Assembly (NCBI GenBank): GCA_963931925.1
Contig: OZ007580.1
Location: forward strand, 9,093,501-9,157,500
Direction: 5' to 3'
From: Onchidella celtica
Lineage: Eukaryota; Mollusca; Gastropoda; Systellommatophora; Onchidiidae
DNA: 64,000 nt
A program made the position numbers and the translations under genes. Position 1 is the first letter of the stretch; each line of letters opens with the position of its first letter. Below the pieces are notes generated by a model, which saw only the letters and a program-made list of their open reading frames with translations, made no database searches and was not told the DNA's origin. Positions 22,047-31,430 of this stretch are shown here, piece by piece.

Positions 22047-22329
22047 GGCTGTCGTTACCAGTATGTATGGTCCCTCAGCGTTCTGCTCTTGGGGCGCGTA
22101 CGTATAAGTACCTACCCCTAACCCCCGTCCGTATCCTCAACCCTGCATCCCCAACCCTGTCATCTATCCTTTCAACCAGAAAGAATAATTAATTAAGGCT
22201 GTTGTTACGAGTAGTTCGTGGGGATGTCGGGAGCAGCTACAAGCTTAGGAGTCCCAAAAGGCTTTAAAATACGTACCCCTAGTCAAAAAAAAAAAAATCG
22301 GTGGTCTTACATACTTGTAACAACAATCT
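22047..22329 (+). mobile_element. MULE-like MITE, copy 2
   Basis: The left end GGCTGTCGTTACCAGTATG and right end CATACTTGTAACAACA are inverted. The core is CCTACCCCTAACCCCCGTCC, with the conserved GGCTTTAAAATACGTACCCC at the right. Flanks TTCTTGAAA / TTCCAGAAA may be a degenerate 9-bp duplication. Confidence 0.75.
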
Positions 22330-22785
22330 TCCAGAAAATAAACAATCATTCCATATTACGTCTTTCTAGTTTAAAGCCTGTGTGTGTTTTCCTTTAGCCC
22401 GCATTCTACAATACATATCATAGAAAGAAAAAAATAAGAAAATAAGGCAACGACAGTCGGGAAAACAGTCAGGACTATTATAACAATACAATCAGGGGGT
22501 CAGAAAACCGAGAGGATTGGAAGATGCTGGTTACCAGATCACCTGTGGCGTGTCCCAAATGGTCCACAGGACCACGGGATAGATTCGAGGTAGGGAGAGA
22601 TGTTCTTCAGCGAATCTAAATAAAAATCGTATCGTGGAATGTTTTCCCTCTGTAGACTATTTTTTACCCAACTGGCCAGTAGTCAGAGAGAGACCACTGG
22701 CAAAATTTTGTTTCACTTTTTTTTCTGGAATCGACAATCCTTTCGACATTTTTCTAAGACTCAAGACGACTTGGACTAACTAAGA

Positions 22786-23251
22786 CAGTGGTTCTCAACG
22801 GGGGCGAGTTTGATTTCGGGGGGGGGGGGCGAAAAGGCCGAAAAGGGAGGCGAGGGGTGAAAAAGCGATGAAATGGGACGATGGGGAGGAGGAGGCGAAA
22901 ACATGAATAGAGTATAATTTGGGACAAATACAGGGCAGCCACTGACTTGTTTAACAGCACGTAAGATGGGTTTTAACAACAGGAAAGGCCCTTTTTTTTT
23001 TTTCGTGCATTCGATAGACAATGCTTTTTGTCGTATGGTCAACTTGCCCGTTGTCATTAATAAGGCTTTGAAAAAGTGAATATTTCTTTTATCATAATTT
23101 GTGTGTAATCTACCTTATTGTGATATGTTGGGTCTGAGTACAGTTGTTTGTGTGTGTGTGGGGCCCCGGGGGGGGGGGGGAGAGAAAGGGGCTATAAAAG
23201 AAAAATTGGAGCCTAAGGGGGAAATTGCCTGAAAATGGTTGAGGACCACTG
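22786..23251. mobile_element. hAT MITE
   Basis: The ends CAGTGGTTCTCAAC (22786) and GTTGAGGACCACTG (to 23251) are the classic hAT terminus. The 8-bp flanks AACTAAGA / GACTAAGA differ at one base, fitting an 8-bp hAT duplication. The 466-bp interior is G-rich (poly-G at about 22819 and 23169) with no transposase. Frames at 22754-23057 are by-products. Confidence 0.85.
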
Positions 23252-23631
23252 GACTAAGAGATCTGGCTCGTGGGCTACATACATGTATATTTATTCAAAG
23301 CTTCATCTCTACACTATCGCCGGGCGATTTATCATTCTACGTGGAAATCACGCTGTGTTTTCTCAAGAAATTAAACGGTATGGTGACTTCGCAGGACATG
23401 CCGCGATTTAAATTAACGGCAGGCATCGACTTTGCAATCCGAGCGTTACTTCTTCACAGGCATCCGTGCGCCGTACCTTTGTCAGTACGTGCAGAGCTGC
23501 GTGTCTACTGTCTACGATGACTCAGTGAGATCTAGACAAAAGAGGATGCACTGAGACAGTTTGGTAAATGTGTTTCTTCATAGTTATCTCTCTCTCGCTC
23601 CCTATCTCGTCCTTCATCTCCTTATCGCCTG

Positions 23632-23960
23632 CGGATCCATGAAAGAACTATTTTCTGATGTGGACCAGCAGCGCATCTTGTCATTTCTGAAAGAGGTTGA
23701 ACTCTAAAAAATGATTTAACAGACTTTTACCATATTTACAAAATTCATATTGACATACTTTACAGCACGGGCATTTTCCCGTTAGATTTTTAATACGGGA
23801 CTTTTCCCGCTAGATCTTTAACTTCATTTTTATCTGATTTCACCTATAGACAACTGAGGGCTGAAAGAGAGATAAACGAACAAACCGTGAGAGGCGCAAA
23901 GTGGCTGTTATCGTACCGACGAGCCGGTAAACCCAAACTCAAACTCCGACTCAATTTCCT
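23632..23960 (+). mobile_element. Penelope-like/hammerhead-type repeat, copy 1 (degraded)
   Basis: Collinear with 34890-35215. Shared pieces are TTTTCTGA...GTGGACC, CTTGTCATTTCTGAA, TTTACAAAATTCATATT, TTTTCCCGT...AGATTTTTAA and the tail CCGTGAGAGGCGCAAAGTGG...CCGGTAAACCCAAACTCAAAC. The CATTTCTGAA(G)A segment corresponds to the hammerhead-like core in the other copy but is decayed here. Confidence 0.45.
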
Positions 23961-25880
23961 TATCACCTACATCCTATATCTCTTCTCGCCCGTGAGTCAC
24001 GGTAATTTCAGGCTGTAACTTTTCCGTCTCCTTTTATTTATAGTTCTCCTTTATTCCGCGCGAGGCACTACGTGACGAAAGTTCCTGAACAAATTCGAAT
24101 CTGTCTGGAGTATATAACCCATTTTTCAAAACCCTGTCAAGTGTTATTTTTCCACAAGTGGTATAATCAAAATTGTTACTGCTCTGGGGCTGACAATTTT
24201 TGCTGCTAAATTTGACGAAAGCTGGTACATGGTACTTAGCTATAGCTGCATATCAAAATTTTAAAGTTTATTAATCTATTATTATATATCCATCATCTCT
24301 ATTTTCTCACTATTTCAAAGTGACCCCAGTCACTTTCTTTGATGAAACCTCTGCACCCAAAGCGAATGTTTGTCATAGCCTTCTCCCACATTATGATCTT
24401 CTTGGTCACGCCCCTGCCTCCCGTGTGAGTGCTCTAGTTACCTTTCAGCGATGTCTCGTCAGATTTCATGCCTCGAGAGCGTGATGTCTACAGGCAGATC
24501 GTGCTGGGCCTTAATGAGTTAAAATTACACCGCTGCTTTTGTTTTTCATTTCATATTACTTCCTCGCCAGCGACTGTTGGAGGGCGTGGGCATTAGTTTT
24601 ACGAAGTAACGATGGAGCTTACTAATCATCTCTCTCAGTCCACGCCCTGTAATTCCACCCCCGTCACCCTTTACTAAAATCCATGATCGCGTCTAACCCA
24701 AGTGATCACTTTTCTGCTTCAGAGACGCAACCGGATTGCTACGTTTCCATGCCTCTCTCACACGTTCTCCTTCAACATGCTCACCCATCCAATTCGTCTA
24801 ATTTGGTTGCCAGATTCCTGATTGATCCTGATCTGCAATATCTGTCTAGACGTCTACGTTAGAAAGAAAATAAGAATGACAGAAAGACAGAGAAATCAAT
24901 AATGAAGACCGGGTTTACGCCAAATTTTACCTATGCTAAATCTCACCAAGGCTTTCAACATCCTCAGTTAGTCCTGAAATTGCAGTGACAGGTCGCTCTA
25001 CTTCGTGACTGACGCTTCAAATAGCAAAATGATCTGGCAACAGACGCGATCCCAGTGTCACCCACCCTTATCTTGACACTATAACAGGATTTGCTGTGTC
25101 CACCCGTTTACACTCTGGATTTTACTCCCATTTCAATCTCCAACAGACCTCGGCGCGTAACCAGAAATCTCACTGCTGATGAAGGGAAAAGCGGGCATAG
25201 ATTGCTTTCTTCAACAGAAATATAATACAATGTAATTACTTCTCTATTTGAAGAAATGAAGCCTAAAACACATACATATTTCACGACAAACTTCATCATC
25301 GATTCAGCTGTTACACAAGAAGCTTTGTCTGATTCCTGTCTCGATAAAGATAACTGTATTTGAAAGTATGCAAGGAATGAACGAATCACGCAGGAATTCA
25401 GATGAAACAAGGTAATTAATCGTTTTATTAGCCATTCAACCATGCTATTTCCGCGTAAGTACGTAAGAAAGAAAGTTCATCTCAGTCCTTTCGACTTGGC
25501 AACGCTTCTGTGAATGCGAATTCGACCCGGAATTGGTTGTGGGTCCTTTCTTGCAGATTCCCCTTTTTTTGTTTTTTTTTTGTAAGGAAGATTTCAAACT
25601 GAATTTGCCCGAACAGCTAATTTTCCTCCCCACTAAACATCTTTTTGCACAGAGGAATCGATTGGTAATGACCACGAAGAGATGACGATCGTAAGACCCA
25701 TTCTTGACGATCATTAACAATCTCCCAGAAGTTCTGGGCGTCTACTTGTTCAAATAATTGCGGTCAGAATTTGCACTTCGCGCGCGGGCACGAGACAATT
25801 CATTTAGTGAACACGAATATGATTTCCTTGAGAAAAAAAAAAATATGCATTCAGCTGCAGTCATAAATGCAAAATAAATA
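23961..25880. other. Unique stretch without recognisable gene
   Basis: About 1.9 kb with no repeat family, no long frame of convincing composition and no splice-bounded exon that I could recognise. Minus-strand frames at 25108-25720 have no domain signature. Confidence 0.4.
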
Positions 25881-26212
25881 GGCTGTTATCACTTGTACAT
25901 AAATTATGTACAAAAAAACGTTTTGCGCTCGGGGCGCCTACGTATACGTACCTATCCCTAACCCCGTCCTTATCCTCAACCCTAAATCTTATCGCATCCC
26001 TAAACCCTGCCCCCTAACATTTCAACCCCCCAAAAAAAAAAAAAAATTAAAGAAAACAAAAAGAAAATCTGAAAATATAATAAAGTAAGGATGTTGTAAG
26101 GACATGTATTTCGGGAGGAGCTCTCTAGCTCTGGAGTGACAAAAGGCTTTAAAATACGCACCCCTAGCGAAAAAAATAATTTTGGTCTGCGTACGTACTT
26201 GTAACAACAAAC
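25881..26212 (+). mobile_element. MULE-like MITE, copy 3 (best footprint)
   Basis: Flanked by a perfect 9-bp duplication AAATAAATA (25872-25880 and 26213-26221). The ends are GGCTGTTATCACTTGTAC and GTACGTACTTGTAACAACA. The core reads CCTATCCCTAACCCCGTCC, then CTTATCCTCAACCCTAAATC. The right half has GGGAGGAGCTCTCTAGCTCT and GGCTTTAAAATACGCACCCC. 332 bp, no coding. Nine-bp duplications fit Mutator-like transposition. Confidence 0.87.
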
Positions 26213-26956
26213 AAATAAATATAAATCAAAAATCAAACTGAATCTGTTACAATTTTTAATTCTTGGTAAAAATGTGTGCCATATGGCGACAATGATGTTT
26301 CTGGGAATTGGCCAAACATAGAGAAGTTGGCATCAAAACCATCAGATTCCATTTAAAAGGGAGACATATGGTTCCGTTATGGAAACACTAGACAGCAGTT
26401 ACTGATGGCCAAAGCCACTCAAGACGGACAGGACGTGTGGCTGGTTGAAACTATGTAGCTAGGGTGGACGTGACTCGGCGAACTCGTTTTGTGGTGATTA
26501 TAGGACAATAGCAAGACAAAAACAGCGAATGTTCCGGACTGTTTCATCCCTATTTCGCAACCATTCTATCAGGCGTTCATTTAATCGGCATCAAATGCAA
26601 TTACACACAGAAAATTACACACTTGATATTTTAACTGAAAATGGCCAGATTTAGTCATATCAATACAAGTGAACTGCCCGTCTAAATACCGTAATATGAA
26701 TCGAAATGCTAAGAGTCGCACTCCATGAAACTGACCCAGACACGAATCCGTCCTCTTGCATGCCTTATCTTCTGTTTGCTTGTCGCCCACTGACCAACTG
26801 GAGTAATCATAATTTATAACCCGACAAGAATGCGTGGGCGTATCGGGGCGGGGGATGGAGAAGGATAGAGATTGAAACATGATTGTGTTGGGCAGCATGA
26901 TCTTAGCCACGGGACCATCCATAAAGCTTGGCTACATTTGCCATCCTCTCCCTCCC

Positions 26957-27325
26957 ATATCGTCGTGGTGCTAACCTTTTTGGCCTAAGTCAGACTTTGG
27001 CCAAAACAGAATGTACCTGTTACGTCATTGCCCTATCCGTGGTGCATCTAATAATGTAAAAATCATTCAAAAGTGCCAAGCCATTATCCTGAAAATAAAA
27101 CTTTCTGTAATGGCCTCTCATTCCTAGACGTAGGCCATTTTGGTTCTGGGGTTGTTTCAGCCAACGTGGATGATGGCCACTTTTACTTTACCTAGAGTCA
27201 TTTTGGCCTAAGTTTGACTGCATTGCAAAAGCTAAAAATAAACAATTTTTTTTTTTTTTTTGCGATTTCACAGAAGTGCAAAAACTGACTTAGGTCAGCA
27301 AAGGTCAGCACCATGACGATATGTA
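26957..27325. mobile_element. Foldback element
   Basis: ATATCGTCGTGGTGCTAACC...GGCCTAAGTCAG (26957-27000) is inverted at about 27282-27325 (CTGACTTAGGTCAGC...GGTCAGCACCATGACGATAT). The spacer repeats GGCCTAAGT-type motifs. A T run (27247-27262) and poly-C (27351-27362) are nearby. Superfamily unknown. Confidence 0.7.
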
Positions 27326-28064
27326 GGCTTTTCATATGCTTGGCTTCAACCCCCCCCCCCCCTCCCAAAAAAACACAACTTGAATGTATGGCCATTTGAA
27401 TAATTGATGTCGATGATTAAGGCCTTCGGCTTTGAAAACTGTAAGTCACGCTTTACATGATATATTTGCCTGTTTTCATTAAAACATAATTTTTCAGTTT
27501 TCATACGATTTTATAATTTGCTGAAGAAAAAAGAATGTAAATAAAACCGAATTATTTAATTACTTGCCATAATTGAAAAGCCTATGTTCACCCTTGCGAG
27601 CGTACATATTTTAAGGACGATCCCCCAAGCAGAATGAGACCGGGACGATCTTCGATATCACGCGGCTGTTGACATTCAAGATATGGACACAACTGGAGGT
27701 GAGACCCGGGGAGAGTCAATGCGGATGGCGTAATGCAGGAAGGAAAATGGGTGTGAGAATATGGAAATATGGGTGGCTGGCTGTGTGACATGGGTCAATG
27801 ACTGGGTGATTTCGGGTAGGGGGTGGGTATGCTGTCAAGCCGTGTTATTAATATTATACAGAGTGTTACAGAAAAACCGCATTATACGCCGATCTAGGTC
27901 AAATTTAAATTTTAATATAGCACTAGCAGAAAGAAATGTGCAGTGGCTTTTCCATTTGGGATACAATTTGGTGCAACTATTAAGTTTTTCTTTTAGTCAT
28001 GGAAACTGAACAACGATCTAATCCATAGGCATCTGATTGCTGAAAGCTAGATCAAATTCAAAGA

Positions 28065-28130
28065 GAGAGAACGAAAAAACCGCGAGAGACGCAAAGTGGC
28101 CATTATAGTGCCGTTAAACCCAAACTCATA
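28065..28130 (+). repeat. Dispersed tail repeat (GCCGTTAAACCCAAACTC)
   Basis: ACCGCGAGAGACGCAAAGTG then GTGCCGTTAAACCCAAACTC. The same 3' tail ends the repeats at 23632-23960 and 34890-35215 and recurs at 46098-46195. It is probably the shared 3' end of one retroelement family. Confidence 0.55.
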
Positions 28131-28293
28131 ATAACTCATATTCAAATGGACAACGAACAAGGCTACCCGTGCAAGGCCGCATGCCTTTGGCGCTTTCTGT
28201 ACAAATTTTGTTTTGACATTATAATGTCTTTTGTCATAGCCTATAGCAGAAAAATAGGGGATAACCAAGCTACCGGGAATTCAGTTACTGTGT

Positions 28294-28684
28294 GTTTAGG
28301 TCTTTAGTCCAGGAAGTTTCGCTGCCAATGGCATTTACACCTCACTTATCTTGTTTTCATTTTGCTTGTTCTTGTGTCTGTGTGTTTTTGTGGTAGGAAT
28401 TACGTTTTTTCGAATTTTGTCCGGGGCAGCGGCCTTGTTTGGCCTGCTCTTCTCGACTCTCAACTGCTAAGGTATCTTTGATGTGCGCAACGTGCACACG
28501 GGCCCTCCGAGTTTTTCGTCCTTATCCGAGAAGACCAGGTGCTCGATTCTACCTACCATAGGCTGAGGGACAGGAATTTTTCCCCCCAAGAAAAATTCCA
28601 ACCTGCCTGCACCGATCTGGGATCAAACCCGCTATCTTCGGCCATGAGAGGCGCGCACTTTGTCTATAGACCATCTCGTCCCCA
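28294..28684 (-). mobile_element. tRNA-derived SINE, copy 4
   Basis: On the minus strand it has a degenerate head (TCTATAGACAAAGTGCGCG), B-box-like GGGTTTGATCCCA, body motifs TGGTCTTCTCGGATAAGGACG, GAGGGCCCGTGTGCACGTTG and GATACCTTAGCAGTTGA, and the GGACTAAAGACCTAAAC tail. Confidence 0.92.
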
Positions 28685-29443
28685 ATCCGGTTGCTGTGTC
28701 TCTTCTCCTGTCCTTTACCTTAAATAATTAAGCTTCCTGGGTACATTTTTCTGTTTGCCTGTTCATACGTGTGTGCCTGCCTGCGTTATGCCCCTTTTCA
28801 ATTTTATGCTTTTCGTATGTATGGTGTGTCATAGAACATCTCATCATAAAATCGCCTCAGCACTGCTTTATTCTATCTCCTTAATAGTTTGTACAAGAAA
28901 AAATGAGGCACGGCCACAATAATAACATGGCATAAATGAAGTACATTCTAAAATCCATTCCTAGAAAAAAGGTGACGATATCTCATCTGTGGCAGTGGAT
29001 CTTAAAATGTTTTTTTTTTAAAAATCTATCTTACCCTCTACCGCCCAGTGTACCATACTTGAGACAGGTCAAATGCTTTATCTTTGATACACTTACTCTT
29101 CCAATTTTATTATCAAGTAATTTTTCCAATTACATATTTATACTGGAAGGAGTTCCGTACTCGAGCGCCAAAGACCAGAAACTGACTAAAAGAGGGGACT
29201 TTTTGAAACTAACTAAAAGAGGGGACTTTTTGATCGGGTTTATACAAAGATTGGCTAAAAGAAAGAAAGAAAGAACGAAAGAAATTAATAAAGACAGAGA
29301 GATAGCGATTTATCGATTTGTTTGTACTGCATCTCTTCCTGTGGGAGGGAGAAGGCATTTCTATTATTAGTACATAATATTCATACATGACATATTATTA
29401 TACACGACATCAGGAAGCATCAATCTGTAAATAGAATAGAAAA

Positions 29444-29527
29444 ATTATTAGTGGTGGAAGCGGGATTAGAACCTGTACCGTCAGACACACTGAGTCTCCC
29501 TATCGATTTAGCCACGAAGACACGTTG
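29444..29527 (-). repeat. tRNA-like segment (SINE head or tRNA pseudogene)
   Basis: The minus strand reads TTCGTGGCTAAATCGATAGG (A-box-like) and 30 nt later GGTTCTAATCCCGC (B-box-like). The acceptor arms GTGTCTTC / GCTTCCACC do not pair, so it is not a functional tRNA gene. It is unrelated to the SINE family elsewhere in the window. Confidence 0.5.
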
Positions 29528-30082
29528 ACAGCTGGGTAAAAACAAATGCTTATATAGAATATCTCGGGATTTCAATCTTTGTAGATGATTGTTAAAATAA
29601 TTCTAACATATTTTTCATGTTTGATGCCACCAACATGTCTCTTTTGGAATTTTATAAAATCCTGTGCATGTAAAATTTATTAATTTTGTCTATTGAAAAA
29701 ATAATTTAAAACAACTAAATGCTCATCGACCATTCCTCCTACGTCATTGTTGTCTTTGTTTTGATATGCCACTTTGCACTTTGACTTTGTGCCAGTGGTC
29801 AAATTTATTTTGCTAGCTGTATCGTTACGTTCTACTTTGTACATTTTATTTCTCCTTCATCTAGATTTAGATCTATATCTAATTTTTTGGGTGGAAAAAT
29901 CAGCCCACTTCTAAATTTTGGATGACCATCGTACTTGTACATCCATTTTGACAGTTTATGTGATTTGAGTTCAATTCATCCTTTGATTTTGTTGTTACTT
30001 ACATACTATAGGACTATATCTACTTGCATTCTTTTGTGTTTTAATTTGTGCTATTTTGGTGCCTTTATCATGATTGTGTTTA

Positions 30083-30509
30083 ATGGAGGGGGCACTAAAA
30101 CAAGAAGATTTAGACTTAGACTTAGATGACTTTCAGGACTTTCAACCGTGTGCCAAGAGACGAAAACTAGTTACTGTTCCCACCAGCTCTACCTCTACTA
30201 CTACTAGTTACTGTTCCCACCAGCTCTACCTCTACTACTACTAGTGTTACTACTACTATATCTAGTGATATTCCTTGTGAAGTTAATGCCTCTGCAACAA
30301 ACTCATCTTCCACATTTATAAATTTAAGCTATTTATCGAGACGTACTGTTACTGAAGAGTCTTCTGTAGAATTAGCACAAGAACTGAAGTTAGTACCTAA
30401 GACTGCATTTTGTACAAAGTGCGGGAAAGTGTTGTTATTGTCTTCAAGTTCGTGTAAAGGAGGTGTTAAGTTCGAGTTTAGATGTCACAAAAGATCGTGC
30501 CGAAATTGA
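30083..30509 (+). pseudogene. Merlin-like transposase N-terminal region, frameshifted
   Basis: Starts at an ATG (30083): MEGALKQEDLDLDLDDFQDF, then a basic KRRKLV stretch and a Ser/Thr-rich linker. A perfect 37-bp tandem duplication (30166-30202 and 30203-30239) shifts the frame. Beyond it the frame reads TVTEESSVELAQELKLVPKT, then FCTKCGKV, then FRCHKRSCRN and TGA at 30507. The two Cys pairs (C-x2-C, then C-x5-C) resemble the zinc ribbon in front of ISXO2/Merlin transposases. The catalytic domain is missing and the product would be only about 130 aa even without the duplication. The Merlin assignment rests on this motif plus the 8-bp duplication. Confidence 0.6.
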
Positions 30510-30510
30510 A

Positions 30511-31190
30511 GGAGTTCCGTACTAAAAGAGATGATACATAGCTACCCTGGGGGCTTTCCCTGATATGTCAATCTGACTACTGCCCGGAGTTCCGTACTAA
30601 AAGAGATGATACATAGCTACCCTGGGGGCTTTCCCTGATATGTCAATCTGACTACTGCCCAGACGAACATCGGCCTACGGCCTCGATGATACAAACTGAC
30701 TAGACCCTCACGTCGTTACTTATCAATCTGACTACTGCCCTGACAAAGTGGCGCTCGAGTTTTTTATTTTGGCCACACTTTATACGAATTTCGGCCTACG
30801 GCCTCGATGATACAAACTGACTAGACCCTCACGTCGTTACTTATCAAGGAGTTCCGTACTAAAAGAGATGATACATAGCTACCCTGGGGGCTTTCCCTGA
30901 TATATCAATCTGACTACTGCCCAGACGAACATCGGCCTACGGCCTCGATGATACAAACTGACTAGACCCTCACGTCGTTACTTATCAATCTGACTACTGC
31001 CCAGCAAAGTGGCGCTCGAGTTTTTTATTTTGGCCACACTTTATACGAATTTCGGCCTACGGCCTCGATGATACAAACTGACTAGGCCCTCACGTCGTTA
31101 CTTATCAATCTGACAAATACAAACTGACTAGACCCTCACGGCGCTCGAGTTTTTTATTTTGGCCACACTTTATACGAATTTTGGCATCTC
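30511..31190. repeat. Shuffled module array inside the Merlin-like element
   Basis: At least four modules recur. A is GGAGTTCCGTACTAAAAGAG...CTGACTACTGCCC (starts 30511, 30586, 30848; the first two are a direct 75-bp tandem). B contains CGGCCTACGGCCTCGATGAT. C is CAATCTGACTACTGCCC. D is GTGGCGCTCGAG then TTTTATTTTGGCCACAC. The order is roughly A-A-B-C-D-B-A-B-C-D-B-partial-D. A and D carry pieces of the element's own terminal repeats. Confidence 0.9.
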
Positions 31191-31430
31191 TTTTGCGAAA
31201 CCTGTCCTGTGTATCTTTGTAAAGAAAACATGGCTGCGCCTCGTGAACGGTGGGCATCGACTCATTATTTTCTTAATGGATTATGTATTTAGAATTGGTA
31301 ATTTTTATGTTTCATTGCTTTTTTTCCAATGACAATTGGATAAACCAACAAAATTAATAAGTACCGAAAAAATATATAGGGTTTTTTATCAAAAAGTGGC
31401 GCTCGAGTACGGAACTCCTCCCTTTATACT

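Larger units (their letters stand above)
29145..31422 (+). mobile_element. Merlin-like DNA transposon, non-autonomous
   Basis: The 26-bp terminal inverted repeats share AGGAGTTCCGTACTCGAGCG (left from 29145, right ending 31422), with one mismatch at base 3. A perfect 8-bp duplication TTTATACT flanks it (29137-29144, 31423-31430). Merlin elements make 8-9-bp duplications and encode an ISXO2/IS1016-type transposase preceded by a zinc ribbon. The internal ORF at 30083-30509 ends in such a Cys pattern, but no catalytic DDE region follows; that space is filled by shuffled repeat modules (30511-31190). It also holds a 27-bp tandem duplication (about 29179-29232) and a tRNA-like segment (29444-29527). 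hAT and P elements also make 8-bp duplications but have different termini. Confidence 0.78.

Noticed and set aside
25945-26015. Interstitial telomere
   Set aside because: The CCCTAA motifs are part of a dispersed MITE core, not a regular array.
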